Below, piece after piece: positions 24,098 through 33,114 of a stretch of DNA of 64,000 nucleotides. Numbering within the stretch: position 1 is the stretch's first letter; every line of letters starts with the position of its first letter. Source of the stretch: Lachnospiraceae bacterium M18-1. Its GTDB lineage: Bacteria > Bacillota > Clostridia > Lachnospirales > Lachnospiraceae. A model generated the notes under the pieces. The model ran no database searches. It was not told the DNA's origin and saw only the letters and a list, made by a program, of their open reading frames with translations. Where the stretch lies: the NCBI GenBank assembly GCA_000403295.2, contig KE159605.1:963409-1027408 (forward strand), in the 5' to 3' direction. The translations under genes and the position numbers were made by a program.

Positions 24098-26566
24098 TCA
24101 GATCATCTTATTCACGTCTACATCCAGGCTGAAATCTCCTCTGCTCAATGTCAGATTCGGGTTGTAGTATGGATCTCCCTGATCCAAAAAGTCTTTCCAT
24201 TTTTTCAAAAACAGATCGATCTCTGAATTGAATCGTTTTACCTTTTCCTCTGTATCTTCATATCCTCTTGACTTTGATTCATAATGACTCAGCTCGGCAT
24301 ACGGATTGTAGACGATCAGCCAGCCCTTCTCCCTGATCTTCAGGCAGAGGTCAATATCATTGAACGCCACTGCGAAGCCTTCGTCAAATCCCTCTGCTTC
24401 CGCAAACACGGACTTTTTCACCATGATACATGCCGCAGTCACGGCACTGTAGTCCTGTGCCATAACGATCCTTCCGAAATATCCCACCGCATCATGGGGA
24501 TAAGCCGGGAATGCGTGGCCTGCGACACCTCCCAGACCGACGATCACGCCCGCATGCTGGATGGTGCCGTCCTCATAGTACAATCTTGCTCCGACCGCTC
24601 CCACATCCTTCCGCATACAGTATCCCAGAAGTTCTTCAATACTGTCCTCATTCATGATCTCCGTGTCATTGTTCAGGAACAGCAGATATTCACCGGACGC
24701 GTGCTTGGCGCCGAAGTTATTGATCGCCGGGAAATTAAATCTCTTTTCTTCCCAGTAGAGCACCTTCGCTCTGGGACATCTCTTCTCCAGCTCTTCATAA
24801 TATGCAAAGGTCTCTTTCTCCTCGCTGTTATTTTCAACAATAATATATTCTATATTTTTATATGCATTTTTTTCTTCCAGTGACCGGATACATTTATCCA
24901 GGTCCGCAATATGGTCTTTGTTCGGAATAATCACGGAAACCAGCGGAGATTCCGTCAGCCTGTATTTTGAACGGTAGAAATACAGGTCATTCAGCTGCAT
25001 TTTACTGACCTCGGCAGGAATGCCGGTCCTGTCATAATGGGCCTGCACTGCTTTTCGCCCTGCCTCAAACGCGTAATCCTTGCTTCCCAGGTTTTCTGCC
25101 GTAGAATCCTTATGGGCTCTCCAATGGTACAGCACTTTCGGGATATGCCTGATCTCGGAGGTCTTTTCCACACACCTGAGGACAAAATCATAATCCTGGG
25201 CTCCGTCAAATTCAGGATCCAGCATGCCGGCAGACTCATAGACCTCTCTTTTTACAACGAGCAGATGGCAGATATAGTTCACACTGCGCAGCAGGTCGAT
25301 ATTGAAGTCTGATTTGAAATGGGGCATGAAATGCTCCTTCCCGCTCATATCCACCTTATCCTCATCCGTATAGATCATCTCCGTGGAAGGCTCATTGTTC
25401 AGCAGATTGACACATTCATACAGCGCATTCGGCGCCAGCAGGTCGTCATGGTCTGCAAATGCGATAAAATCTCCCGAAGAGATCTCCAATGCTGCATTCG
25501 TATTCTCGGAAATCCTCAAAGGCTCTTTATGGGACACCACTTTGATCCTGCTGTCCTCCGCCTCATACCGCGCCAGCAGCCCGACGATCGGTGAATCCTC
25601 CCCGCTTCCGTCAGACAGGCAGAGTTCCCAGTTCCCATAGGTCTGTTTTTTGACGGACTCAATCAATTCGGTCAGATACGTTTCCGGTGTCCGATACAGA
25701 GGCACCACGATCGAGATTTTGGGTGAATACGCAAACTCGCGTTCTCTCTGTGCTTTTAGCGCTTCTTTTGTGGGCGCCTGCCGTTTGAACCATGCCTTAT
25801 AACTCAGTGTCTCACGCCCTGTCAGCTTATCAAAGGCCCTTAAGACCGTAGCCTTCACACCAAACTGCTGATAATACACCAGAACCTTTTTCCCTGCTTT
25901 CTTTGCAAAAGCGTATCCCTTCATGGCAGGAGACGGAAGCAATGTGACCGTTTCATCTACATACCTTGTCCGATCTTCAAAGCGCACCCTGATCCGTTCC
26001 GGCGCACCGCCCTGATAAGAGGCACAGAATCCGACGATCTCCTCCTCTGAGTTCTCCGGGTATGCCTGCTTCACATCTTCCCGTTCCTTCCGTTTGATCT
26101 CTACAGGATATTGTCTGCCCGACATATCATAGACGCGTACCTTCATCTCTCCGTTGTCAATATACCAGCCCGAGATCTCAAACCCGTCTTTCCCCACAGT
26201 CCCTTCATCAATATGCTCCGGCATTTTATTCTTGAAGCGTTTTAATTTCGGAACACTCACAGAAAAAGCCGTGTTCCCGATCCCCTGGTAAAAGTTCTTT
26301 ACTTCCAGACATCTGCATTCCCGCCATTTTGCCGGCAGATCCACCCATAATAAATACTGCTTCGTGATCAGGATCCCGTCCTTCATTTTCATGGTGCTTC
26401 TTCCAACTTCTGTTTCTTCTATAGAAAAGCGCAGTTTCTTTTTATCCAGACACACCAGAAGCTGGTTCTCCCCTATTGTATTCTGATGGAACCAGCCTGT
26501 GATCAGCACTTTATTTTCCGTTTTGGTATGAAACCGGCATGCGGTTACATAGAATTTATTCTTCAT
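24098..26566 (-). CDS. Large glycosyltransferase with two GT2 domains
   Basis: The 822-residue protein has a beta-rich N-terminal region of about 280 residues. A GT2 domain follows (KISIVVPLYRTPETYL, FADHDDLLAPN around residue 290-500), then a second GT2 domain (VSVIIPNKDHIADLDK, YLLFLNNDTEIMNEDSI, VAFNDIDLCLKIRE around 560-790). Such double-GT2 proteins typically build rhamnan-type backbones or add two successive sugars for ABC-exported polymers. It lies next to the exporter genes and rfbD. The N-terminal region has no family I recognise. Confidence 0.87.
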   Translation of the reverse strand: MKNKFYVTACRFHTKTENKVLITGWFHQNTIGENQLLVCLDKKKLRFSIEETEVGRSTMKMKDGILITKQYLLWVDLPAKWRECRCLEVKNFYQGIGNTAFSVSVPKLKRFKNKMPEHIDEGTVGKDGFEISGWYIDNGEMKVRVYDMSGRQYPVEIKRKEREDVKQAYPENSEEEIVGFCASYQGGAPERIRVRFEDRTRYVDETVTLLPSPAMKGYAFAKKAGKKVLVYYQQFGVKATVLRAFDKLTGRETLSYKAWFKRQAPTKEALKAQREREFAYSPKISIVVPLYRTPETYLTELIESVKKQTYGNWELCLSDGSGEDSPIVGLLARYEAEDSRIKVVSHKEPLRISENTNAALEISSGDFIAFADHDDLLAPNALYECVNLLNNEPSTEMIYTDEDKVDMSGKEHFMPHFKSDFNIDLLRSVNYICHLLVVKREVYESAGMLDPEFDGAQDYDFVLRCVEKTSEIRHIPKVLYHWRAHKDSTAENLGSKDYAFEAGRKAVQAHYDRTGIPAEVSKMQLNDLYFYRSKYRLTESPLVSVIIPNKDHIADLDKCIRSLEEKNAYKNIEYIIVENNSEEKETFAYYEELEKRCPRAKVLYWEEKRFNFPAINNFGAKHASGEYLLFLNNDTEIMNEDSIEELLGYCMRKDVGAVGARLYYEDGTIQHAGVIVGLGGVAGHAFPAYPHDAVGYFGRIVMAQDYSAVTAACIMVKKSVFAEAEGFDEGFAVAFNDIDLCLKIREKGWLIVYNPYAELSHYESKSRGYEDTEEKVKRFNSEIDLFLKKWKDFLDQGDPYYNPNLTLSRGDFSLDVDVNKMI

Positions 26567-26581
26567 GGTATCTTTTTCTCC

Positions 26582-27187
26582 TTATTTGAACAACTTGTAA
26601 AGGACCTTCATAAATCCTGCGATAAAAGCCAGGATCCCCAACAGGACGATGAAAGTCTCCAGGTCAAACCGATGTGTCAGGATCCGCACGGCAAGCGTCC
26701 CTTGTGTCTCGTTTCCCCGGACACGCAGTTCTTTGTCCTGCTGCTCTTCTGGACTCAGGTAAAATCCGATCCCCGCCTCTGCGTCGGTTCCTGATCCCGT
26801 CAGCCTCAGGATATAGTTTTTCCCTTTGGTTCCCTTTAATACCGGAAACTTTAATTTGTTGAACTTGTTGTTTTCGATTTCTAAACCCTGTACCTTCCCC
26901 TGACGGAGCACATCGCCGGTTTCCGGATCGATCAGAGCGTATTCCATCTCCACATTTTCCGGACTGCCGATGACCGCAGCTTTCAGATTGATTCCGTCTA
27001 TCGAATCCTCCGTGCAGGTAAATGACTGCAGGAGCTCTTCTTTTTCTTCCAGGATTCCTGTGCCGGTCAGATCCGCTGAATCTGTATTCCGGTCATACAG
27101 GTAAGTATTTTTATCAATATGCGCATACAGGTATGCCATGACCAGCACTCCTGCGATCAGCAAGATGACAGTTAATTTTTTTTTCAT
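26582..27187 (-). CDS. Unrecognised membrane-anchored extracytoplasmic protein
   Basis: This protein of about 201 residues has an N-terminal helix (LTVILLIAGVLVMAYLYA), an extracytoplasmic beta-rich region of about 130 residues and a C-terminal helix (FIVLLGILAFIAGFM). The middle resembles the carbohydrate/Ig-like segments found beside polysaccharide ABC exporters in Firmicutes, but I cannot name a family. It lies 16 bp before the large GT2 gene and 25 bp after the exporter ATPase, which suggests a role in export or attachment of that polymer. The ATG at 27187 is preferred over a TTG at 27196. Confidence 0.7.
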   Translation of the reverse strand: MKKKLTVILLIAGVLVMAYLYAHIDKNTYLYDRNTDSADLTGTGILEEKEELLQSFTCTEDSIDGINLKAAVIGSPENVEMEYALIDPETGDVLRQGKVQGLEIENNKFNKLKFPVLKGTKGKNYILRLTGSGTDAEAGIGFYLSPEEQQDKELRVRGNETQGTLAVRILTHRFDLETFIVLLGILAFIAGFMKVLYKLFK

Positions 27188-27220
27188 ATTCTGCAAATCC
27201 TCTCCATGGGCAAGCCCGCT

Positions 27221-27955
27221 TTAAGATTCCGCGTAGATCCTGCAGATGTCGCCGGCATCGCCGAACATCTTCAGATGCCCCTTTTCCAGCCAGACGATCT
27301 TGTCGCAGATCTTCTCCACCTGTGCCAGGCTGTGAGACACGAACAAGATCGTCGTCCCCTTTTTCTGCATATTTCCGATCCGCTCCTCACATTTCTCCTG
27401 GAACCGGAAATCGCCTACGGACAATACCTCGTCGCAGATCAGGATATCCGGCACGCCGATCGTGGCGATCGCAAAGGCAAGCCTGGAGACCATACCAGAG
27501 GAAAAATTCTTGACCGGCACATTCATAAACTCTCCCAGCTCCGAAAACTTCACGATATCTTCATATTGCGCCTCCATCTCTGCACGGTTATACCCCAGAA
27601 GGGCGCCGTTCAGGAACACATTTTCCCTGGCAGTCAGATCCATGTCAAAACCGGCCCCCAGCTCGATCAGCGGAGCCATATTCCCCCGGACCGTGACCCT
27701 GCCCCTGGTCGGCTTGAGAACACCGGCTATGATCTTGAGCATGGTGCTCTTGCCGCTCCCGTTGAGCCCCACCAGCCCCAGTGACTGCCCCTTCTCTACG
27801 TGGAAGGAGACATCCTGCAATGCCCAGAACTCATCGTAAGAGACCTGTCTTTTGATGCTTTTTATGACATATTCCTTGAAACTGTCAAACTTTTCTGAAG
27901 ACAGGTTGAACTTCATTGACACATGGTCAACCGCCACGATTGCATCATTCTCCAT
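27221..27955 (-). CDS. Polysaccharide/teichoic acid ABC exporter, ATP-binding subunit (Wzt/TagH type)
   Basis: This 244-residue ATPase has Walker A GLNGSGKST, signature FSSGMVSRLAFA, Walker B DILICDEVLSVGD and the switch His in LFVSHSL. The sequence ELGAGFDMDLTARENVFLNG is characteristic of the Wzt/RfbE/TagH group. It lacks the C-terminal carbohydrate-binding domain of long Wzt proteins, so substrate choice may not depend on a terminal cap recognised by the ATPase. It is paired with the permease 14 bp upstream. Confidence 0.94.
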   Translation of the reverse strand: MENDAIVAVDHVSMKFNLSSEKFDSFKEYVIKSIKRQVSYDEFWALQDVSFHVEKGQSLGLVGLNGSGKSTMLKIIAGVLKPTRGRVTVRGNMAPLIELGAGFDMDLTARENVFLNGALLGYNRAEMEAQYEDIVKFSELGEFMNVPVKNFSSGMVSRLAFAIATIGVPDILICDEVLSVGDFRFQEKCEERIGNMQKKGTTILFVSHSLAQVEKICDKIVWLEKGHLKMFGDAGDICRIYAES

Positions 27956-27969
27956 TTTCTAACCGCTCC

Positions 27970-28746
27970 CTATATATTTAATATAAATTCATCCTGATTC
28001 TTATAAAATACGTACAGTCCCAAAACCAGCGCCGCAAGCCCTTCTCCCACTCCAAGCGCCAGTGCGCCGGCGGAAGGCAGCGTGTTGTTAAAGATCAGAT
28101 CCCGGAACATCTCCAGATAATTCGTCAGCGGATTGAGCAGAACGACCATCCTGATCTTTCCGGGCAGCATGGACATGGGATAGATCACCGGCGTCAGATA
28201 CATCAGCCCTGTGGTAAAGACGGAGTACAGATGCATGATATCCCGGAAGCGGACCGTCATCGCCGCAAGCAGCATGCCTATGCCCAATGAGAACACGACC
28301 ACGAGCAGGAGCGGGATAAAAGACAAAAATACCGTCCAGTACAGTTCCGTCCTGACTGCCACCATCACCAGCAGCAATGCGGTATAGGAAGCCATCAGGT
28401 TGATAAAGCTGGAAAACACCCTGGCCAGGACAAACAGATACTTCGGCACATACACTTTTTTCAAAAGCGCCGCATTGTTGATAATGGAGGTCATAGAGCT
28501 GGTAGTCGCGTCATTGAAAAAATTGAATACCACCTGGCCGCTTAATACGTACAGCGGAAAATTCTCGATATCAAACTTGAAGATATTCGAGAATACCACC
28601 GAAAGGATCACCATCATGCAGAGCGGATTCAGCAATGTCCATAAAACTCCCAGTACAGAACGCCTGTATTTGATCTTCACATCCCTTGCCACCAGTTCTG
28701 ACAGAAGGGGCTGAAATTTCAAAAAGTTTTTTATATATGTTGACAC
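27970..28746 (-). CDS. Polysaccharide/teichoic acid ABC exporter, permease (Wzm/TagG type)
   Basis: The 258-residue ABC-2 type permease has six membrane helices. RDVKIKYRRSVLGVLWTLLNPL near the N-terminus (short: KIKYRRSVLGVLWTLLNP) is the family signature. The start is GTG with GGAGG six bases upstream. Together with the ATPase it exports an undecaprenyl-linked polymer completed in the cytoplasm, an assembly route distinct from the Wzx/Wzy genes elsewhere in the window. Confidence 0.94.
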   Translation of the reverse strand: MSTYIKNFLKFQPLLSELVARDVKIKYRRSVLGVLWTLLNPLCMMVILSVVFSNIFKFDIENFPLYVLSGQVVFNFFNDATTSSMTSIINNAALLKKVYVPKYLFVLARVFSSFINLMASYTALLLVMVAVRTELYWTVFLSFIPLLLVVVFSLGIGMLLAAMTVRFRDIMHLYSVFTTGLMYLTPVIYPMSMLPGKIRMVVLLNPLTNYLEMFRDLIFNNTLPSAGALALGVGEGLAALVLGLYVFYKNQDEFILNI

Positions 28747-28765
28747 AATTTTCCTCCGAAAATGT

Positions 28766-29311
28766 TTATAAATCCCTGATGCTGCCCCAATGCTGATCCT
28801 TTTCTGAAATTGTCAGTTCCATGCCTTCCGGGATCGGCCACTCCACTCCGATCTCCGGATCGTCCCAGGCCAGCCCGCCTTCGTCATTGGGATGATAAAA
28901 ATCGGTACACTTGTAGGCAAATTCCGCTGATTCAGAGAGGACCAGGAAGCCGTGCGCAAAATTTTTCGGAATAAAAAACTGCTTTTTATTCTCCGCGGAT
29001 AAGATTACCCCGTACCACTTTCCATAGGTCGCAGAATCCTCCCGAAGGTCTACCGCCACATCGAACACTTCTCCGCTGACCACCCGGACAAGCTTGTCCT
29101 GCGGATAATGGATCTGAAAATGCAGACCCCGCAGGACACCTTTTTTGGAGCTGGACTGGTTGTCCTGCACAAACTCCATATCAATGCCTGCGGCCTTATA
29201 GTCATTGTAATTATAGGTCTCCATGAAATATCCCCGTTCATCCCCGAACACGGCAGGCGTGATGACCTTCAGCCCTTCAATCTCACATGTTTCTACTGTA
29301 ATCTTTCCCAT
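28766..29311 (-). CDS. rfbC: dTDP-4-dehydrorhamnose 3,5-epimerase
   Basis: This is a 181-residue RmlC cupin. VFGDERGYFMETYN, FVQDNQSSSKKGVLRGLHFQ (short: VLRGLHFQ with the catalytic His region) and VVSGEVFDVAVDLREDS are family hallmarks, as is FAHGFLVLSESAEFAYKCTDFY with the Tyr of the active site. It acts on dTDP-4-keto-6-deoxyglucose, a branch point also used by the FdtA-like ketoisomerase further upstream. A hairpin separates it from rfbA. Confidence 0.97.
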   Translation of the reverse strand: MGKITVETCEIEGLKVITPAVFGDERGYFMETYNYNDYKAAGIDMEFVQDNQSSSKKGVLRGLHFQIHYPQDKLVRVVSGEVFDVAVDLREDSATYGKWYGVILSAENKKQFFIPKNFAHGFLVLSESAEFAYKCTDFYHPNDEGGLAWDDPEIGVEWPIPEGMELTISEKDQHWGSIRDL

Positions 29312-29343
29312 GATATTATCCTCTCCATATCTTATTGTAAGGA

Positions 29344-29378
29344 ATGCAGATAGCCTGCCATCGGCAGCTTTTCTGCAT
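29344..29378. repeat. Intercistronic hairpin between rfbA and rfbC
   Basis: ATGCAGATAGCCTGCC and GGCAGCTTTTCTGCAT pair with few mismatches over a 3-nt loop. There is no U-tract, so it is a candidate for mRNA processing or stability control rather than termination. Confidence 0.5.
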
Positions 29379-29419
29379 ACGATGGTATTGTAAATGATCG
29401 ACCCGTTTACAGTTCTTGC

Positions 29420-30304
29420 TTATATCTGGTCTATATACTTCCCGTCCAGGACATCCTTTAAATATCTGCCATACTGGTTTTTCTGGTACAGTTCGCATGC
29501 TGCGCTTAATTTCGCCTCATCGATCCACCCATTGTTAAACGCGATCTCTTCGAGGCAGGCGATCTTCCGGTTCTGATGTGTCTCTACCGTCTTGACAAAA
29601 TTCGTGGCGTCTACCAGGGATTCATGAGTCCCTGTATCCAGCCAGGTAAAGCCCTGGCCCAGAAGCGTTACGTCCAGATTGCCTTTTTCCAGATAAATAC
29701 GGTTCAGATCTGTGATCTCCAACTCTCCTCTGGCGCTCGGACGGATCTGCTTTGCATACTCGACCACCCGGTTATCATAAAAATACAGCCCGGTGACAGC
29801 ATAATTGGACTTTGGATCCTGCGGCTTTTCCTCCAGAGAAACCGCCTTGCCTTCCCTGTCAAATTCTACCACACCGAAACGCTCCGGATCGTCCACATAA
29901 TATCCAAATATGGTAGCGCCTTCTTGTTTTCCTGCTGCCTTCTTCAGACGTTTGCGCAGTCCGTGTCCGTGGAAGATATTGTCTCCCAGGATCATGGCGC
30001 AGCTGTCCCCTGCGATGAAGTCCTCACCCAGAAGAAATGCCTGCGCAAGCCCGTCCGGGGATGGCTGTACCTTATAACCCAGCTGAATGCCGAACTGGCT
30101 TCCGTCTCCCAGAAGTTCTCCAAACCGGGGCGTATCCTCCGGCGTAGATATAATGAGGATCTCCCGGATTCCTGCCTCCATGAGGATACTCAGCGGATAA
30201 TATACCATCGGCTTGTCATAGATGGGAAGCAGCTGTTTACTTGTCACTTGTGTCAGCGGGTACAGTCTTGTTCCTGATCCGCCTGCCAAGATAATTCCTT
30301 TCAT
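29420..30304 (-). CDS. rfbA: Glucose-1-phosphate thymidylyltransferase
   Basis: This 294-residue enzyme begins [18 protein letters not shown] with the nucleotide-binding loop. It has [18 protein letters not shown]-like [11 protein letters not shown] and [20 protein letters not shown], all diagnostic of RmlA. It makes dTDP-glucose, which here feeds both L-rhamnose and the 3-amino-3,6-dideoxyhexose branch. It is complete at both ends and follows the ornithine-cyclodeaminase-like gene by 18 bp. Confidence 0.97.
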   Translation of the reverse strand: MKGIILAGGSGTRLYPLTQVTSKQLLPIYDKPMVYYPLSILMEAGIREILIISTPEDTPRFGELLGDGSQFGIQLGYKVQPSPDGLAQAFLLGEDFIAGDSCAMILGDNIFHGHGLRKRLKKAAGKQEGATIFGYYVDDPERFGVVEFDREGKAVSLEEKPQDPKSNYAVTGLYFYDNRVVEYAKQIRPSARGELEITDLNRIYLEKGNLDVTLLGQGFTWLDTGTHESLVDATNFVKTVETHQNRKIACLEEIAFNNGWIDEAKLSAACELYQKNQYGRYLKDVLDGKYIDQI

Positions 30305-30322
30305 TGTGAACCTCCTGTTGAA

Positions 30323-31273
30323 TCATATCCAGAACTTTTCTGCAGGCTCCTGCAGATCGATGTCTGGAAGTTTTTCCAGATCTGCCATCTGGTAAATGTG
30401 AGACGCAAGGTTGATATCATGCAGGGAGATTCCTATATTGTAAGCAAGGATCCTTTCCCTGTCATTTTCTCTGCCCGGCGCCTTCTTATTAACAACATCA
30501 CTGACCTCCGCAAAAGAACGGAATCTGTCAAAATTTTTAAAATGGCATACATGTCCATAGTCATCTGCATAGACCTTGTCAAAAAACAGATCGCAGTTGG
30601 TAAATCCCCGGGTATGGACCGGCACCACCAGAATCCCTTCCGGAAAGCACCCGTCACTGCAGATATCATCATCCAGATAAGTCACCGCGGAAACCGCCAC
30701 ATCGGATTCCCGGATGATGTCCTCGGGTTTTTCGGCGAAACGAAACTTTAGATTCTGATACTCCGCGAATCGTTCCGCAAACAGCTTTTCCTGCCCCTTG
30801 TAGCTCAGCAGGCAGACTTCCAGTTCCCGCTCCGGCATCAGTTCCGCCAGAAACAGCATCACTGCCCGTGCCGTATTTCCCAGCCCCATCATGCCGATCC
30901 TGCAGAAATCCTTTTTGGCAAAAAGCCGGATGGAATGCGCCGCCACGGCGCCGGTCCGCATGGCCGTGATCCAGTTGGCATCCATCAAAGCCAGAAACCT
31001 GCCGCTCTCTGCGTCAAACAGCAGAAGCTTACTGTCAAGTCCCGGAGCCCTGGACGGGTATCTGGTCACCACCTTGACTCCGCCCTGCAGTCCGTCCGTA
31101 CTCTTTATGATACCCGGCATCACATTGCAGAACACGTCCTCCTTGGGCTTCATGCTGATCTTCGGCTGGAGATGGGCGGAGTTCTTATCCCGGATCATCT
31201 CCTCTACCCATTGGTAACAGTCTTTTACCGGTATATTCAGCCGGATGATGTCGGTATATGAGATCACTTTCAA
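30323..31273 (-). CDS. Ornithine cyclodeaminase/mu-crystallin family dehydrogenase
   Basis: The 316-residue protein has the family fold. GGVKVVTRYPSRAPG includes the substrate-carboxylate Lys and Arg, DANWITAMRTGAVAAHSI is the signature helix, MMGLGNTARAVM is the NAD(P) Rossmann motif, and DDYGHVCHF is near the end. Members are ornithine cyclodeaminases, ketimine reductases, alanine dehydrogenases or SbnB-type enzymes. It starts at a TTG that overlaps the stop of the upstream fusion gene (TTGA), so the two are translationally coupled. This family is unusual inside a polysaccharide operon; the substrate is unknown. Confidence 0.8.
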   Translation of the reverse strand: MKVISYTDIIRLNIPVKDCYQWVEEMIRDKNSAHLQPKISMKPKEDVFCNVMPGIIKSTDGLQGGVKVVTRYPSRAPGLDSKLLLFDAESGRFLALMDANWITAMRTGAVAAHSIRLFAKKDFCRIGMMGLGNTARAVMLFLAELMPERELEVCLLSYKGQEKLFAERFAEYQNLKFRFAEKPEDIIRESDVAVSAVTYLDDDICSDGCFPEGILVVPVHTRGFTNCDLFFDKVYADDYGHVCHFKNFDRFRSFAEVSDVVNKKAPGRENDRERILAYNIGISLHDINLASHIYQMADLEKLPDIDLQEPAEKFWI

Positions 31274-33102
31274 AAATATCCACTTCCTCTCCCCTGCAGT
31301 TCGTCCTTCAGTGCTTGTCCCAGCCGGTCATTGTCCTGTGCATTCCGGACCGCAATGCGTACAAACTGCCTGTTCCCGCGGTTTATCTTTCCTGACAGGT
31401 CTTTGATAAAGATATGATGGCCCAGCAGGAGACGCTTTGTCAATTCTTTTGAAGTCATACCATTTATGATCTCAGCCATCATATAATTGGCCTGGGAGGG
31501 AATGACCCGGATCTCCGGAATACGTTCAAGCAGTCTGTAAAAACGTTCCCTCTCTTCCCGCAGCAGCCCTAAAGAACGGGCATAATCCTTTTTATATTTT
31601 TCCTCGATCTGCATATAAAATTCTGCAAACGAGTTGATATTCCAGATGGCAACGTCTTTTTTCATCCGGGAAACAGCCGCTGTATCACCGGATGCCATCA
31701 CGCCCAGCCGCAGCCCCGGTACGCCGTAGGACTTGGAAATGCTCTTCATCACGTACAGATGCGGATACTGTTCCAGTATTTCCCGCTCGATCAGGGTACT
31801 GCCTTCCTCGGAAAAATCTGCAAAGGATTCATCCACGATCAGGCGAATCCCCCCCCTGCCTGTCCATGCAGCAAGCTCCAGCAGTTCTGTTCTGGACAGA
31901 TAGTTTCCTGTCGGATTATCCGGGTTGACCAGGATCAGGTTCTTGATCTCCTTATCTTCAAAGAACTCTTTTAAGTCAGAAGCCGTATATGTGAAGTTTT
32001 CATTCTCCGGAAGGAATACGACCTCATCCTCTTCCCGATATCGATTCGGATATTCCTCAAAAGTCGGGCGGATCAGGCCCGTCCTGCCCTGCAGCTGTCC
32101 CATCAGAGATTTGATCAGTTCCGCAGCGCCGTTTCCGACAAGAATCTGTTCCTCCCCTACGCCGAAATTTTTGCCGGCCAGCAGAGAATTGACCCGCATT
32201 CCTGAAGGATACTGGGTAAAGAGCGCTTCAAAATTCGCCTTCACTTCATCCATCAGCCTCTGGGGCGGAAAATATGGATTGACCAGATAACAGAAGTCCA
32301 GCATCTTCGGATAACGCCAATATCCCCCGTATCTCTGCTGTATCAGCTCTACCTTTTTCTCATCGTCCGGTGCAAACATGGACGCCGCGATATCCAGATC
32401 CTGAATATCATCGATCTCATACCACAGCTGTCCGTCCAGGCGCTTCGCCCGGATCTCCGGTTCATCCAGCATGGTGATCACTCGGAGTACCTGCTCATAA
32501 TATTCATTGTTGCCCAGAGCCTTCGAATACGCATCCAGAAAAGGCACATAATGAAATTCCGAAAAATGCCTGCTGAATTTATAAATATTTACGGTTTTAT
32601 AGTATTCTGGAATATCTTCGAATACAAACTTGCTGCCCGGGATGAAATCCAGTATCTTGTCCTGGCCGTCCACCCGGATCACAGTTCCGTCCATCCAGTT
32701 TTCATATTTGTCGACCAGTGCAAGCGTCTCTCTCTCATCTTCCAAAAGCGCCGCCAGGACGCTGTCCTCAAAGATCAGATCACTTTCCAGAAGCAAGGTA
32801 TCTTCTTTGACAAGATAATCCTTTGCCAGCGCCAGTGAATAGATATTATTCGTTTTATTATAGATCGGATTCTCTACATAGCAGATATCTGTCGCAATAT
32901 CCAGCGTACTGATGTATTGGACCAGCTTTTTGCCCTCATAGCCGATCACGATCACAATCCTGGACAGATAAAGCTGATCCAGCTGATGAAGCATCCGTTC
33001 GATCAGCGATACTCCGTTCACCCGGACCATACATTTCGTATTGTCCTGTGTCAACTCCTTGAGCCTCTTCCCCATGCCTGCCGCTAAAATAAGTCCCTGC
33101 AT
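31270..33102 (-). CDS. Nucleotidyltransferase (LicC-like) fused to a HisC/CobD-like PLP enzyme
   Basis: The 610-residue protein has two parts. Residues 1-245 form a sugar/choline-phosphate nucleotidyltransferase: LILAAGMGKRLKELT, NKTNNIYSLALA, LLLESDLIFED. Residues 265-605 form a fold-type I PLP enzyme: GNGAAELIKSL, NPDNPTGNYLS, VDESFADF, Schiff-base Lys in KSISKSYGVPGLRLG, and FVRIAVRN. The latter group includes CobD and HisC, and also Campylobacter capsule enzymes that make ethanolamine- or serinol-phosphate. The architecture parallels PntC, but no phosphonate genes are present. I infer that one protein makes a phospho-amino-alcohol and converts it to a CDP form. Confidence 0.82.
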   Translation of the reverse strand: MQGLILAAGMGKRLKELTQDNTKCMVRVNGVSLIERMLHQLDQLYLSRIVIVIGYEGKKLVQYISTLDIATDICYVENPIYNKTNNIYSLALAKDYLVKEDTLLLESDLIFEDSVLAALLEDERETLALVDKYENWMDGTVIRVDGQDKILDFIPGSKFVFEDIPEYYKTVNIYKFSRHFSEFHYVPFLDAYSKALGNNEYYEQVLRVITMLDEPEIRAKRLDGQLWYEIDDIQDLDIAASMFAPDDEKKVELIQQRYGGYWRYPKMLDFCYLVNPYFPPQRLMDEVKANFEALFTQYPSGMRVNSLLAGKNFGVGEEQILVGNGAAELIKSLMGQLQGRTGLIRPTFEEYPNRYREEDEVVFLPENENFTYTASDLKEFFEDKEIKNLILVNPDNPTGNYLSRTELLELAAWTGRGGIRLIVDESFADFSEEGSTLIEREILEQYPHLYVMKSISKSYGVPGLRLGVMASGDTAAVSRMKKDVAIWNINSFAEFYMQIEEKYKKDYARSLGLLREERERFYRLLERIPEIRVIPSQANYMMAEIINGMTSKELTKRLLLGHHIFIKDLSGKINRGNRQFVRIAVRNAQDNDRLGQALKDELQGRGSGYF

Positions 33103-33114
33103 CTTTCTCTCCTG

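Noticed and set aside
27970..28746. An antibiotic ABC-2 efflux permease
   Set aside because: The N-terminal KIKYRRSVLG motif and the neighbouring Wzt/TagH-type ATPase and glycan genes fit polysaccharide export.
31270..33102. Phosphonate biosynthesis (PntC-like) as the function of the fusion gene
   Set aside because: No PEP mutase, phosphonopyruvate decarboxylase or other phosphonate gene occurs in the window, so only the architecture is comparable.
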